Part shown: piece after piece, positions 39,129-48,761 of the stretch
Layout: the number at the start of each line of letters is the position of its first letter
Numbering within the stretch: the first letter of the stretch is position 1
Origin: Candidatus Nanopelagicaceae bacterium
Lineage (GTDB): Bacteria; Actinomycetota; Actinomycetes; Nanopelagicales; Nanopelagicaceae
Assembly (NCBI GenBank): GCA_018882885.1
Contig: VERG01000002.1
Location: 29,431-93,430 of the forward strand
Direction: 5' to 3'
Length of the DNA stretch: 64,000 nt
The notes under the pieces: generated by a model
What the model was told of the DNA's origin: nothing
Database searches by the model: none
The model's input: only the letters and a program-made list of their open reading frames with translations
Made by a program: the position numbers and the translations under genes

Positions 39129-41222
39129 CTAAACCGCTTTTATCTTTAACAGCAGGGCGTTTTCAGGGCGCAAAATTGGAGCCGGCAGACCTACCTCTTC
39201 TAGTGCAGCGCCAGTCATTACCGCCCCAGAATTCAACCAATCTGGCGCAGATATATCCATAAATTGTGCCGCTCCGGCATCTTTCAAAATACTGATTTGA
39301 TATTTTTGTTTTGCCTTTAATCCTCGGAAAAACAATTTGGGTGCATGAGAAGCAACAATCGGCTGCAGTTGAACATAAGAGAAAAACGCTTCAGATTTAT
39401 CTTTTTCAACTACACCATATAGATAGTGGGAAGAATCCGGATAATCCATGCGGATCATCTCGCCGGTATGCAAAAGAGTTCTCTCTTTCTTATAAAGAGC
39501 TATCCAACTCTTTAGCGCTACTAATTCCTCGGTACTCAAAGCGGTTAAATCTCGTTCGAGACCAGCATGACCAAAAAGTGCAGTTGCAGCTCTGAAAGCC
39601 AATAGAAGATCCCGTCCGGTTTGGTGTCCAGGGTTGGAGCCAATATGGGTTCCTAGTAACTCCGGTGGGATGAACTGCATTGTCCAACGCTGCATACGTT
39701 GTCTTTCAAGCGCATCATTATTGTCACTAGTCCAAAAACGATCCACTAAATCAATAATCCCCAGGTCAACTCGGCCACCACCTGATGCACAGGACTCAAT
39801 CTCTAATCCGGGATGGCGTTTTTTCAACTCATCAAACAACCTGTACAGGCTAAGGGTTTGTTTTCTTACCGCTGGAAATCCAGATGATCCGGCATCAACC
39901 AAAGTGCGATTGTGATCCCATTTAATGTAAGAGATTGGATAATCAGAGAGAATTTTGCTGGTTTGCTCGAGAATATGATTAAAGACCTCCTGCTTTGATA
40001 GATCAAGAACTAATTCATGACGCCAGGTAGGCGGAACTCGTCCTGCAACATTTAAAATCCAATCGGGATGGTTGCGATAGAGATCTGAATCGGGATTGAC
40101 CATCTCACCTTCAAACCAAAGTCCAAACTCCATACCTTTACCAACAACATACTGAGTAATTGAACCCAAGCCATTGGGCCAGGCATCTTTGCTGACAATC
40201 CAATCACCAAGTCCGGCGCGATCATTTCTACGCGAGCCAAACCAGCCATCATCAAGAACTACCCGCTCTACTCCAATTTCTGCGGCGATATCAACGAGCT
40301 GGCGGATCTTGGCTTCGTCATGGTCAAAGTAAACCGCCTCCCACATGTTTAGGGTTAACGGGCGCGGTTTCTTTGGATGAACACTGCGAGCTCTCAAATG
40401 TTGGTGCAGAGTATTTGCTAAACCATCTAAACCATTATTGGAGTACCAGGCAAAAAACTCTGGAGCTTTGTACTCCTCTCCTGTCTTAAGAATAACCTCA
40501 CCGGGTAACAAAACTTCGGCCGCACCAATACTTTGCACACCTTCATAATTCTTTTCCACGCAGTATTGAACATCACCGCTCCAAGCCAAAGAGACCGCCC
40601 AGGCCTGACCAACTGCAAAGTTAGTCCCCGCCTCTAGTGCGATTTCGCCGATTGTGTAGTTGTGTCCGCTTCTTCCTTCGTGCGAATCTCTAACCCATCT
40701 TCCGATTTGGATATCTCTACGTTGTGGGTTTCTTTCATTTGACCAACGGCCAGCAAAATCCAAAGTTTGCACCGCTTTATCGCTCAGCGGCATCCAATAG
40801 AAAAGCTCATTCAATGTGTAATCAGCACCATGATTTACAAGTTTCATAGCGGATTTGAGAACACCAAAATTATCAAGTTGCCCGGAGATTTCTAGAGTTA
40901 ACTGCGCATCCGCATCATGCAAATTAGCAACAAAAGAATCGTTAGTACTTTTTAAAGCGGTTACCGAAAACTTAGTAGACCAGTTTTGGCCGGCGCGATG
41001 ACCTGAGATTGTTGGGTAACCCAACCACCCACGAGAATGCTCGCGCATCAGGCCCGGATTTTGTACCTCATCAAAATCGCTATTAGCTACCGATCTTGTA
41101 AAAGGGATACTTTCAAATCCGCCTTCAATACTGGAGCCCCAATACCGCACCACTAGAGCACCATCGATTACCTCGAGAAAGATATCGACTCCACCATTGG
41201 AGAGATGAGCCGTAGCAGACAT
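39129..41222 (-). CDS. Alpha-galactosidase (GH36)
   Basis: About 697 residues from ATG 41222 (SATAHLSNGGVDIFLEVIDG). Catalytic-core strings of GH36: ERVVLDDGWFGSRRNDRAGLGDW, FGLWFEGEMVNPDSDLYRNHPDW, the nucleophile region YIKWDHNRTLVD and acid/base region VDRFWTSDNNDALERQRMQRW. It releases galactose from melibiose/raffinose-type sugars or galactolipids. No signal peptide, so it acts in the cytoplasm on imported sugar. It is divergent from galT-galK, which process the galactose. The longer frame to 41375 would cover the galT start and is rejected. Confidence 0.93.
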   Translation of the reverse strand: MSATAHLSNGGVDIFLEVIDGALVVRYWGSSIEGGFESIPFTRSVANSDFDEVQNPGLMREHSRGWLGYPTISGHRAGQNWSTKFSVTALKSTNDSFVANLHDADAQLTLEISGQLDNFGVLKSAMKLVNHGADYTLNELFYWMPLSDKAVQTLDFAGRWSNERNPQRRDIQIGRWVRDSHEGRSGHNYTIGEIALEAGTNFAVGQAWAVSLAWSGDVQYCVEKNYEGVQSIGAAEVLLPGEVILKTGEEYKAPEFFAWYSNNGLDGLANTLHQHLRARSVHPKKPRPLTLNMWEAVYFDHDEAKIRQLVDIAAEIGVERVVLDDGWFGSRRNDRAGLGDWIVSKDAWPNGLGSITQYVVGKGMEFGLWFEGEMVNPDSDLYRNHPDWILNVAGRVPPTWRHELVLDLSKQEVFNHILEQTSKILSDYPISYIKWDHNRTLVDAGSSGFPAVRKQTLSLYRLFDELKKRHPGLEIESCASGGGRVDLGIIDLVDRFWTSDNNDALERQRMQRWTMQFIPPELLGTHIGSNPGHQTGRDLLLAFRAATALFGHAGLERDLTALSTEELVALKSWIALYKKERTLLHTGEMIRMDYPDSSHYLYGVVEKDKSEAFFSYVQLQPIVASHAPKLFFRGLKAKQKYQISILKDAGAAQFMDISAPDWLNSGAVMTGAALEEVGLPAPILRPENALLLKIKAV

Positions 41223-41227
41223 GCAGG

Positions 41228-41240
41228 TAGAGTAATACTC
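41228..41240. promoter_or_regulatory. Bidirectional -10/palindrome between galA and galT
   Basis: The 21-bp gap between the two start codons contains GAGTA-A-TACTC (41230-41240), a perfect palindrome. Read leftwards TACTCT (41234-41229) is six bases before the alpha-galactosidase ATG. Read rightwards TAGAGT (41228-41233) is ten bases before galT ATG. The two hexamers overlap by five base pairs, giving near-leaderless transcripts in both directions. The palindrome could in addition be a regulator site. Confidence 0.55.
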
Positions 41241-41243
41241 ACT

Positions 41244-42353
41244 ATGGCGGTAAAGAAATTGGGCGCAGGGGTTACGCGCACAGATCGCACCCTGATGGAT
41301 GGCCGCACTATTCGTTACTACGACACTAAAGGCCAAGTTCGAGAAGCAGTAGATGAAAGACCGGCAGAGGAGCAACCTCTAATAGGTGAGATGCGTCTAG
41401 ACCCATTGAATAATGAATGGGTTGTTATTGCTGCGCATAGACAAGGACGAATCTTCTTGCCACCAAAGGAGTTAAACCCTTTAGCACCAAGTCGGCCGGG
41501 CTTTTTGACCGAGATTCCAGAGAGCGATTATGAGGTTGTTGTATTTGATAACCGCTCCCCTTCACTTCGACCACCAGAATCCCAATTTTTAGCCCCTGAA
41601 AATCCAGATTTTTCAGCACCTGCAATTCCTGCCGCCGGAAAGTGTGAAGTGGTTTGTTACACCTCTGATTATGACTCTTCCTTTAAGGATTTATCACATC
41701 ATCAAATCCGCACAGTTTTGGAGGCTTGGCGAGATCGCACCGCCGAACTCTCCACCTTGCCATTTATTCAACATATCGCGCCATTTGAAAACCGAGGTGA
41801 AGAGGTTGGGGTTACCTTAAATCATCCTCATGGTCAGATTTATGCCTACTCGTATCTGCCACCAAAGACCGCTCGCATGCTTGAGGTCGCCCAAGCGCAT
41901 CTGAAAAATACTGGACGGGTGTTGCTTGATGACATCATTGCACGGGAAATCTCTGAAGGCTCTCGTGTTATTGTGAAAAATCAACACTGGATCGCTTATG
42001 TACCTTATGCATCACGTTATCCATTTGAAATTCATATTGCACCTCTTAACGGTGTTGCTGATTTAGTGGCATTGAACGAAGAGCAATGCAACTCTTTTGC
42101 TCCAATTGCCAAGGAAGTACTGCAAAGACTTGATGGGGTGTTTGGTGTCACCATGCCTTACATAGCTTCATGGCATCAAGCTCCGGTTCGTACGGGCAGA
42201 GAAGCGCTGCGCCTGCACTGGCAGATTCAAAGTATTAGGCGGGCACCTGGAAAGTTAAAGTATTTGGCAGGATCTGAATCAGCCTTTGGTGCATTTATGA
42301 TGGATCTCAAACCAGAGCAATCGGCCCAACAACTGCGGGATGTATCTCTCTAA
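41244..42353 (+). CDS. galT: Galactose-1-phosphate uridylyltransferase
   Basis: 369 residues from ATG 41244 (AVKKLGAGVTRTDRTLMDGR). The active-site string LNHPHGQIYAYSYLPP (HPHGQ with the uridylylated His) is intact; PFEIHIAPL and IASWHQAPVRTGREALRLHWQIQSIRR are further family motifs. It converts Gal-1-P and UDP-glucose to UDP-galactose and Glc-1-P in the Leloir pathway. Only one base pair triplet separates it from galK. A start at 41205 would extend into galA and is not favoured. Confidence 0.95.
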   Translation: MAVKKLGAGVTRTDRTLMDGRTIRYYDTKGQVREAVDERPAEEQPLIGEMRLDPLNNEWVVIAAHRQGRIFLPPKELNPLAPSRPGFLTEIPESDYEVVVFDNRSPSLRPPESQFLAPENPDFSAPAIPAAGKCEVVCYTSDYDSSFKDLSHHQIRTVLEAWRDRTAELSTLPFIQHIAPFENRGEEVGVTLNHPHGQIYAYSYLPPKTARMLEVAQAHLKNTGRVLLDDIIAREISEGSRVIVKNQHWIAYVPYASRYPFEIHIAPLNGVADLVALNEEQCNSFAPIAKEVLQRLDGVFGVTMPYIASWHQAPVRTGREALRLHWQIQSIRRAPGKLKYLAGSESAFGAFMMDLKPEQSAQQLRDVSL

Positions 42354-42355
42354 TT

Positions 42356-43483
42356 ATGGAGATAGTGCAGGCGTTTGAAACCAGTTTTGGCGCAAAACCA
42401 GAGGTAGTTGCGCAAGCCCCAGGGCGAGTCAATCTAATTGGCGAACATATTGATTACAGCCAAGGATTTGTTCTCCCCTTTGCCATTGATGCTGTTACCA
42501 GATCCGCCATTAGAAAAAGAGATGATGGGCAAATTCGCATAGTTTCTGCCCAGCACCCCGAGGCGATGATTCGCAGCTCGATTTCAGAGCTGCGAGAAAA
42601 GGGCGGAACCGGTTGGTCGCGATACATCCTCGGAGTGCTCTGGGCATTAGAAATAGAAAACGGCCTAGACATATATGTTGATGGAAGGGTTCCGCTCGGC
42701 GCCGGGCTCTCCTCATCGGCAGCTCTAGAGTGCAGCGTTGCAACCGCAATAAATCACTTGTTTGAACTGGGTAAATCTTTAACACAGTTAGCACAGTTAA
42801 CCCAACGTGCAGAGAATCAATATGTCGGAGTTCCCTGCGGCATCATGGATCAATCTGTTTCCTTGATGGCAAAGGGAGGCTATGCACTGCTACTTGATTG
42901 TCGAGATCTTTCAACACAACATATTCCAGTTGATTTCGCGGGTGCGGGATTGCGTCTATTAATTGTAGATACCAGAGCGGATCACGCCTTAATAGATGGT
43001 GGTTACGCAGAGCGGCGTGCCTCTTGCGAGTCGGCCGCGGCAAAACTTGGTGTGGTTTCAATGCGGGATCTTGATATGCAACATTTAGAGAGCCAGAAAG
43101 ATAAGTTAACCGCGGTAGAATTTCAAAGGGCCAGACATGCGGTGTCAGAGATTGCCCGGGTTTTGAATGCCGTGGAAAGATTGCGCACTAAGCAATTTGT
43201 AGAGTTTGGTGAACTACTAAATCAATCACACATTTCGCTGCGAGATGATTACAAAGTTTCCTGTCCCGAATTAGATCTAGTAGTTGATACCGCTAACGCT
43301 AATGGAGCCCTAGGGGCTCGAATGGTTGGTGGTGGATTTGGTGGCAGCGCCATCGCATTAATTAAAGATGAGGATGCTGGAAAAATCTCTCTAGCGATTG
43401 AAAAAGCATTTGCAGAAGCAGGGTATCAAGCCCCGAGATTTTTTGATTCTTTGCCTAGCGATGGAGCTAAGTTAATTAGCTAA
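42356..43483 (+). CDS. galK: Galactokinase
   Basis: 375 residues, GHMP kinase. APGRVNLIGEHIDYSQGFVLPFAI (galactokinase signature), the phosphate-binding VPLGAGLSSSAALECSVA, CGIMDQSVSLMAKGGYALLLDCR and the C-terminal GARMVGGGFGGSAIAL. It phosphorylates galactose at C1 to feed GalT two bases upstream. galE and a sugar transporter are not in the window. Its last 8 bp overlap the ACT-domain gene on the opposite strand. Confidence 0.96.
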   Translation: MEIVQAFETSFGAKPEVVAQAPGRVNLIGEHIDYSQGFVLPFAIDAVTRSAIRKRDDGQIRIVSAQHPEAMIRSSISELREKGGTGWSRYILGVLWALEIENGLDIYVDGRVPLGAGLSSSAALECSVATAINHLFELGKSLTQLAQLTQRAENQYVGVPCGIMDQSVSLMAKGGYALLLDCRDLSTQHIPVDFAGAGLRLLIVDTRADHALIDGGYAERRASCESAAAKLGVVSMRDLDMQHLESQKDKLTAVEFQRARHAVSEIARVLNAVERLRTKQFVEFGELLNQSHISLRDDYKVSCPELDLVVDTANANGALGARMVGGGFGGSAIALIKDEDAGKISLAIEKAFAEAGYQAPRFFDSLPSDGAKLIS

Positions 43484-43715
43484 CTGGGGTTACAGAAATT
43501 ACTTCAACTCCGCCAATTGCACTTAGTACATTCACTAAATCCTGCGGATCATTTCCGGGAAATGCAACGGTGATGTCATCAATGCCTCGACCGCCTTCGG
43601 ACGATAGAACAACCAAGCCACGGATATCTCCCCCAGCAAAACCAATTGCTGAAGCGACCGCTCCGAGTGAGCCGGGACGATCAGGGAGTGCTACGCGAAT
43701 TCGGACCATTGCCAT
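43476..43715 (-). CDS. ACT-domain protein
   Basis: 79 residues forming one ACT fold: VRIRVALPDRPGSLGAVASAIGFAGGDIRGLVVLS and a C-terminal LVNVLSAIGGVEVISV. ACT domains bind amino acids or similar small ligands. Free-standing copies of this size are common in actinobacteria; the ligand is unknown. TAGACT seven bases before the ATG suggests a leaderless start. It could alternatively start at the third codon, also ATG. Confidence 0.82.
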   Translation of the reverse strand: MAMVRIRVALPDRPGSLGAVASAIGFAGGDIRGLVVLSSEGGRGIDDITVAFPGNDPQDLVNVLSAIGGVEVISVTPVS

Positions 43716-43722
43716 GGGAAGC

Positions 43723-43728
43723 AGTCTA
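43723..43728 (-). promoter_or_regulatory. Predicted -10 element of the ACT-domain gene
   Basis: TAGACT on the minus strand, seven bases, ATG at 43715. It lies just downstream of the tRNA-Asn 3' end, in a 22-bp gap. Confidence 0.45.
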
Positions 43729-43737
43729 AATGAAAAG

Positions 43738-43810
43738 CTCCCTGACTTGGACTCGAACCAAGAACCTGCCGGTTAACAGCCGGCTGCTCTGCCGATTGAG
43801 CTATCAGGGA
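43738..43810 (-). tRNA. tRNA-Asn (anticodon GTT)
   Basis: Minus-strand cloverleaf: acceptor TCCCTGA/TCAGGGA, D arm AGCTCAATCGGCAGAGC, anticodon stem GCCGG/CCGGC with loop CTGTTAA (GTT), T arm CTTGG-TTCGAGT-CCAAG, discriminator G. CCA is not encoded. Confidence 0.96.
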
Positions 43811-43858
43811 TCGGCTTACAGCGCGCAACTCTAGACCAAGGTTTCTGAAAGCGAGAAA

Positions 43859-45694
43859 TTAAGCCAGGCCCTCGCCTAGAGCCAACTCCTTGAGATTTCT
43901 GCGCTTGCTCTCCATAGCCACTAAATCGGTAAAAATCCGGTTGTACTCCGCTTCATTTTCCACCGGGTTAAGCCGCTGTAAGGTGGATTTAACCTCGGCT
44001 ATTGAGCGACTAAGAGCTACCTCATTCAATCGCGCACAGATACTAGTGACATAGCGATCCGAGATCTCACCATCAGTCCTAATCGGCTCCACCGTCAACT
44101 CGGTTATGAATGATTTCAATTCCTCGGAATCGGTGGCCGATAAATCAATCGGTGCAAAATCATTTTGGGTATCGATGAACTCACGCAACTTAATGTAAGC
44201 CGGGTGTGAAAATGCATTTGATTCCAACTCCCGCCAACTTCGCATTAAGGCGGGCATTTGCAAGCGAACCTTCAAAACCTCTCGTTCCAAAATTAACCGC
44301 GGTTCATTTGGATCTGGTCGCCAATTGCTAGTTGCAACATTTTCTACCGGACCTTTTGTAGAGGTAGCGGAATTTTTTTTGACCGCAGCCAAAACAACTT
44401 CGACCTCCATGCCCAGCCAGCCCGCCAAACTCCGGGCATACTCTGGCCGCAAAGAGGCATCTCTGATCTTTCCAATCAAAGGGGCCGCGACATTTAATGC
44501 CGAAACTCTGCCATCAGCGTTAGTGAGATCAAACTGCTTAATCGCGCTCTTAATCGCGAACTCAAACAAGGGAACACGACGCGCAATTAAATCCCGGACC
44601 GCTGAATCTCCATGATGCTGGCGTAATTCGCAAGGATCCATGCCACTTGGTTCGACCGCAACAAAGGTTTGAGTAACAAATTTTTGATCATCACCAAAGG
44701 CACGCAACGCCGCTTTTTGTCCGGCGGCATCACCATCAAAGGTGAATATAACTTCGCCTCTGAACGCATCATCATCCATTAACAATCGGCGGAGAATTCT
44801 TATGTGCTCGTCACCAAATGCGGTGCCGCAGGTAGCAACGGCGGTAGTAATCCCAGCCAAATGTGCCGCCATAACATCGGTATAGCCTTCAACAATTACC
44901 GCTTGGCGCCGTTTGGCAATCTCTTTTTTGGCACGATCCAGCCCGTAAAGCACCTGACTTTTCTTATAAATCGGGGTTTCCGGAGTGTTTAAATACTTTG
45001 GGCCTTGATCCTCTTCATCGCTGGCTAGTTTGCGCGCCCCAAAACCAACTACATCACCAGAGATATCTCGAATCGGCCACATCAAGCGATTTCTAAAGCG
45101 ATCTATGGCTCCCTTCTGGCCCTCTTTGGAAAGTCCCGCCAAAGTTAACTCTTCAACTGTAAAACCTTTGGCCCTTAAAAACTTGGTTAGAGAGTCCCAA
45201 TTGTCTGGCGAATATCCAACTTCGAAGGAATCACAGGCGGCACGATCGAAACCTCGCTTTATTAGTAAATCTCTGGCGTGTGCTGCTTCGGGAAGCTGCA
45301 GTTGTTCTTTATAAAAAGAAACAGCTTCAACATGTGCCGCGATCAATCTTGATCTCTGCCCAGCGGGTGCTTTAGTCCCACCAGCGCTTTGCTCGTAAGT
45401 GAGTTGATACCCGATTCTTTCAGCCAATCTTTCGATGGTTTCAGTAAAGGTAAGATGATCAATCTTCATAACAAAAGCAATTACATCGCCACCTGTCTGG
45501 CAGCCAAAACAATGGAAATAACCGCGGCTTGGTGTTACATGAAAAGAGGGAGTCTTCTCATCGTGAAATGGGCAGAGCCCTTTTTTCTGACCCCCGCCAG
45601 CACCTTTTAATTGAACATACTCTCCAACTACTTCATCAATTGGTGAATGGTCACGAACATAAGTGACATCAACATCTCTTATTCGTCCGGACAT
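43859..45694 (-). CDS. dnaG: DNA primase
   Basis: 611 residues from ATG 45694 (SGRIRDVDVTYVRDHSPIDEVV). CHC2 zinc finger CPFHDEKTPSFHVTPSRGYFHCFGC, core RNA polymerase domain (FRNRLMWPIRDISGDVVGFGARKL), TOPRIM AVIVEGYTDVMAAHLAGI, and a helical C-terminal DnaB-interaction region from about 470. It makes replication primers. It follows dgt, whose stop overlaps a longer 45715 reading; 45694 gives a clean 10-bp gap and the usual N-terminus. Confidence 0.96.
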   Translation of the reverse strand: MSGRIRDVDVTYVRDHSPIDEVVGEYVQLKGAGGGQKKGLCPFHDEKTPSFHVTPSRGYFHCFGCQTGGDVIAFVMKIDHLTFTETIERLAERIGYQLTYEQSAGGTKAPAGQRSRLIAAHVEAVSFYKEQLQLPEAAHARDLLIKRGFDRAACDSFEVGYSPDNWDSLTKFLRAKGFTVEELTLAGLSKEGQKGAIDRFRNRLMWPIRDISGDVVGFGARKLASDEEDQGPKYLNTPETPIYKKSQVLYGLDRAKKEIAKRRQAVIVEGYTDVMAAHLAGITTAVATCGTAFGDEHIRILRRLLMDDDAFRGEVIFTFDGDAAGQKAALRAFGDDQKFVTQTFVAVEPSGMDPCELRQHHGDSAVRDLIARRVPLFEFAIKSAIKQFDLTNADGRVSALNVAAPLIGKIRDASLRPEYARSLAGWLGMEVEVVLAAVKKNSATSTKGPVENVATSNWRPDPNEPRLILEREVLKVRLQMPALMRSWRELESNAFSHPAYIKLREFIDTQNDFAPIDLSATDSEELKSFITELTVEPIRTDGEISDRYVTSICARLNEVALSRSIAEVKSTLQRLNPVENEAEYNRIFTDLVAMESKRRNLKELALGEGLA

Positions 45695-45704
45695 GGCGGT
45701 AATC

Positions 45705-46946
45705 CTAAGCCCCAATCAATTTCTCATGAAGCGCATAGGCTCCGACATCAGTCAGCGATGCGACCTGATCAATAACAACGCGTAACTTCTCCCGTTCTGA
45801 ACCAGCTCGTTGCCACTCCTGCAAAAAGAAGCTTTCTAAGCTTTCAGGGGCTTTTTCCCTAACTACTGTTACTAGCTCGGCAATAAGCTGTTGTTGTTTG
45901 GCATAACGCTCTTGCGATTTTTCTGCACGAATTATGTAAAAACCAGCCATAGATTTAAGTAGAGCTACCTCGGCTCTCTGAGCTCTGGGAACCAATAGAT
46001 TTGCTGAATATCGCACCAAATCTCCATCTCCGTAATGGGCTCGAGTTTCACGCTCCGCGGCGAGAGCAAAACGGCCAATCAGCTGACTAGTTAGATCTTT
46101 TAACTGTGCCAGATGTCGATGACTACGATCAAACTCCTTTGGCCAGCAGGAGAGATTTCTAAGTGAATCTAAGGCGTGCTGCGCTTCGACTTGCGTTAAA
46201 TCAGATAGGTAATCATCTACCGCCGTCTGATAAAGCGAGGGTAGATCTTTCTCCAAATCATTTATATCAATCTGGCCAGTTACTAATGCATCTTCCAAAT
46301 CATGAACTGAGTAGGCAACATCATCAGACCAATCCATAATCTGCGCTTCAATACAAGTTTTACCCTCTGGTGCATCTTTTCTAACCCAATCAAAGATTTC
46401 CTGATCATCTTCATATACACCAAACTTCTTTGGATTACTCAGCGAACTCCATGGATACTTGGTTGCCGCATCCAAGGTCGCTCGAGTGAGATTCAATCCA
46501 ACAGAGATGCCATCACCATCAACAGTCTTGGCCTCAATTCTGGTTAACAATCTAAAGCTCTGTGCATTACCTTCGAATCCGCCAAAACCTTCTGCGATTT
46601 TTGCTAAGGCTTGTTCGCCATTATGTCCGAAGGGTGGATGGCCTAAGTCATGTGCCAAGCAGGCGCTTTCCATCAAATCTGGATCAGCGCCCAGTGCTGC
46701 TCCAAGTTCACGTCCAACTTGGGCGCACTCCAAAGAATGTGAGAGACGGGTTCTGGGAAAATCACTGGCCCAAGGAACAGCTACCTGAGTTTTTGCCGCC
46801 AAGCGCCGCAGTGCAAAGGAGTGAATGATGCGGGCACGATCTCGTGCAAACTCGGTCCGGCCTTTTCTCTTTGCGGGTTCATCGAGAAAACGTTCCCGAT
46901 CAAAATCAGAGTAAGCCTGATTTTCGTGAGCGGGTCTTAGCACCAT
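45705..46946 (-). CDS. dgt: Deoxyguanosinetriphosphate triphosphohydrolase-like protein
   Basis: 413 residues. HD-domain metal ligands in RTRLSHSLECAQVGREL, ACLAHDLGHPPFGHNGEQAL and IMDWSDDVAYSVHDLEDAL, matching the dGTPase-like subfamily of SAMHD1-type dNTP triphosphohydrolases. It probably adjusts dNTP pools. The dgt-dnaG pair is conserved in Actinobacteria. A TAGCCT hexamer nine bases before ATG might be its -10. Confidence 0.93.
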   Translation of the reverse strand: MVLRPAHENQAYSDFDRERFLDEPAKRKGRTEFARDRARIIHSFALRRLAAKTQVAVPWASDFPRTRLSHSLECAQVGRELGAALGADPDLMESACLAHDLGHPPFGHNGEQALAKIAEGFGGFEGNAQSFRLLTRIEAKTVDGDGISVGLNLTRATLDAATKYPWSSLSNPKKFGVYEDDQEIFDWVRKDAPEGKTCIEAQIMDWSDDVAYSVHDLEDALVTGQIDINDLEKDLPSLYQTAVDDYLSDLTQVEAQHALDSLRNLSCWPKEFDRSHRHLAQLKDLTSQLIGRFALAAERETRAHYGDGDLVRYSANLLVPRAQRAEVALLKSMAGFYIIRAEKSQERYAKQQQLIAELVTVVREKAPESLESFFLQEWQRAGSEREKLRVVIDQVASLTDVGAYALHEKLIGA

Positions 46947-46965
46947 AGTGTTCTTAGGCTACTTC

Positions 46966-47604
46966 TTAAGATGTGTGGTCGCTAATGTGAATGCCACGTC
47001 GGCCCAGCGTTATATAGGCTAAATATGCCCCAGTTTCTCTTACTAAATACTTAATTCCAACCTCTTCCAGGCTAGCGATACCTGCTTTGGCTGGAGAGCA
47101 AGTAGCAACAAAGCCTTGATCATTCGCCATAGTCATTGATCTCAAGCAGTGATAGGGATCGGTGACAATAATAATGTCTTTTACTTTTCTCTTTAGGTTG
47201 TTCTCTTTAATAACTTTAGCGAAACCTTCGATGCTACGAAGTGAATCTCTGCCATAGGGAACTTCAATTACATTAGAACGTGGAACTTTTTTTGAGATTA
47301 ACCAATTACGACCAGCTTTTGCTTCGGTGTATCTATCTCCAGGAGCCCCCGCTCCTAACGTGTAAATCTTTGGTGCTAGGTTATCTTCATAAATGCGCAA
47401 ACTTTCCTTTAATCTTGCTGAAAGCACCTCACCTGGTCGACCATCTAGCTGCGCCGCACCCATAACCACAATCGCATCTGCTTTTCGAATTGTTTGATTA
47501 TTTGCCGCATACCACGTTTTTCCTAAAGCCCATGTAGGTATTACTAAAATAACTAACAGAGTGAATGCAATTATCCGCCACAACATCTTTATCGCAAACA
47601 TCAA
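46966..47604 (-). CDS. YdcF/SanA-like DUF218 membrane protein
   Basis: 212 residues. One N-terminal membrane segment (about 8-27, IIAFTLLVILVIPTWALGKTW), then a DUF218 domain: DAIVVMGAAQLDGRPGEVLSARL, APKIYTLGAGAPGD, YTEAKAGRNWLI, IIIVTDPYHCLRSMTMA. Relatives (SanA, ElyC, YdcF) are implicated in envelope integrity; the domain binds nucleotides or SAM-like ligands in some members. The start overlaps the dusB stop by 4 bp, so it is coupled to dusB. Confidence 0.86.
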   Translation of the reverse strand: MMFAIKMLWRIIAFTLLVILVIPTWALGKTWYAANNQTIRKADAIVVMGAAQLDGRPGEVLSARLKESLRIYEDNLAPKIYTLGAGAPGDRYTEAKAGRNWLISKKVPRSNVIEVPYGRDSLRSIEGFAKVIKENNLKRKVKDIIIVTDPYHCLRSMTMANDQGFVATCSPAKAGIASLEEVGIKYLVRETGAYLAYITLGRRGIHISDHTS

Positions 47605-48761
47605 CCACCAGAGCCTGAGTCTGAACCATCAACTGAAACTAACTCTTCTGGATCATCCAACCAGCCTTGGGGAAGAGTTACCGCTCTGCCATGACTTGTG
47701 CGACCACGTGGTGCATCGCCAATCGCCTCTGGATATGGTTGATCTACCAATTGATCTAGCAATGAGCGAAGTTCATTTAATGATGAAACCATTCCAAATT
47801 GCGATCTCATGCCACCTTCAACTCTAAAACCCTTCAAATACCAGGCCATATGTTTGCGCAGATCGCGACAAGCCCGATGTTCATCTTGGAAGTATTCAAC
47901 TAGAAGCTGAGCGTGACGCCACATAACTTCGCGAACTTCAAACAACCTAGGAAGAGGTCGCTCTCCTTCTCCATTGAAGGCGCGAACCAAATCTGCGAAA
48001 AGCCATGGTCTACCCAGACAGCCGCGCCCGACAACAACCCCAGCGCAGCCGGTTTCAGCCACCATTTTCACACCATCATTACCCGACCAAATATCGCCAT
48101 TTCCCAGCACAGGGATCCCAGTTGGAGCTAAATGTTCGACAAGGTTTTTGATTTTGCTCCAATCAGACTTTCCTTCATAAAACTGGGCCGCAGTTCGTGC
48201 ATGGAGCGCTACCCAAGCAACTCCAATATCTGCCGCTATCTTGCCGGCATCCAAATATGTTTCATGTTCACTATCAATACCAACCCGCATTTTTACGGTG
48301 ACTGGAATTTCATATTTCTTCGCGGTGTTTACAGCCGCAGAGACCAATGATGCAAATAGTCTTCGTTTGTAAGGTAGAGCTGAACCTCCTCCTTTTCTTG
48401 TCACCTTAGGCACCGGGCAACCAAAGTTAAGGTCGATGTGATCTGCTAAATCTTCCTTGCCCAACATTTCAACCGCTCGCTCTAAATCAATTGGATCAGT
48501 CGCGTACAGCTGCACAGACCTAGGAGTTTCACCTTCGCCGGGCACAATCATCCGCATTGTCTCTTCATTGCGTTCTGTTAGCGCACGGGCCGTAACCATT
48601 TCAGAAACAAACAACCCTGCACCTTGCTCACGACATAACAGTCGAAAGGCGGAGTTAGTGATGCCAGCCATTGGGGCGAGCACAACCGGAACCTGTAAAT
48701 CCAATCCGCCATCCCGAATTGGAAGATGCAGTGGCTTTACTGCAGTCAAGTTATTTAACAA
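47601..48761 (-). CDS. dusB: tRNA-dihydrouridine synthase (DusB type)
   Basis: 386 residues. TIM-barrel FMN enzyme: [54 protein letters not shown] (catalytic Cys in the GCP motif), [26 protein letters not shown] and [10 protein letters not shown]. It reduces uridines in tRNA D loops. In Gram-positives it follows glyS, as here: it overlaps the glyS stop by 7 bp. Confidence 0.94.
   Translation of the reverse strand: MLNNLTAVKPLHLPIRDGGLDLQVPVVLAPMAGITNSAFRLLCREQGAGLFVSEMVTARALTERNEETMRMIVPGEGETPRSVQLYATDPIDLERAVEMLGKEDLADHIDLNFGCPVPKVTRKGGGSALPYKRRLFASLVSAAVNTAKKYEIPVTVKMRVGIDSEHETYLDAGKIAADIGVAWVALHARTAAQFYEGKSDWSKIKNLVEHLAPTGIPVLGNGDIWSGNDGVKMVAETGCAGVVVGRGCLGRPWLFADLVRAFNGEGERPLPRLFEVREVMWRHAQLLVEYFQDEHRACRDLRKHMAWYLKGFRVEGGMRSQFGMVSSLNELRSLLDQLVDQPYPEAIGDAPRGRTSHGRAVTLPQGWLDDPEELVSVDGSDSGSGG

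Noticed and set aside
41223..41375. Longer N-terminus for the alpha-galactosidase
   Set aside because: The extra 51 residues would overlap the galT start, are unlike GH36 enzymes, and would ignore the TACTCT-N6-ATG promoter.
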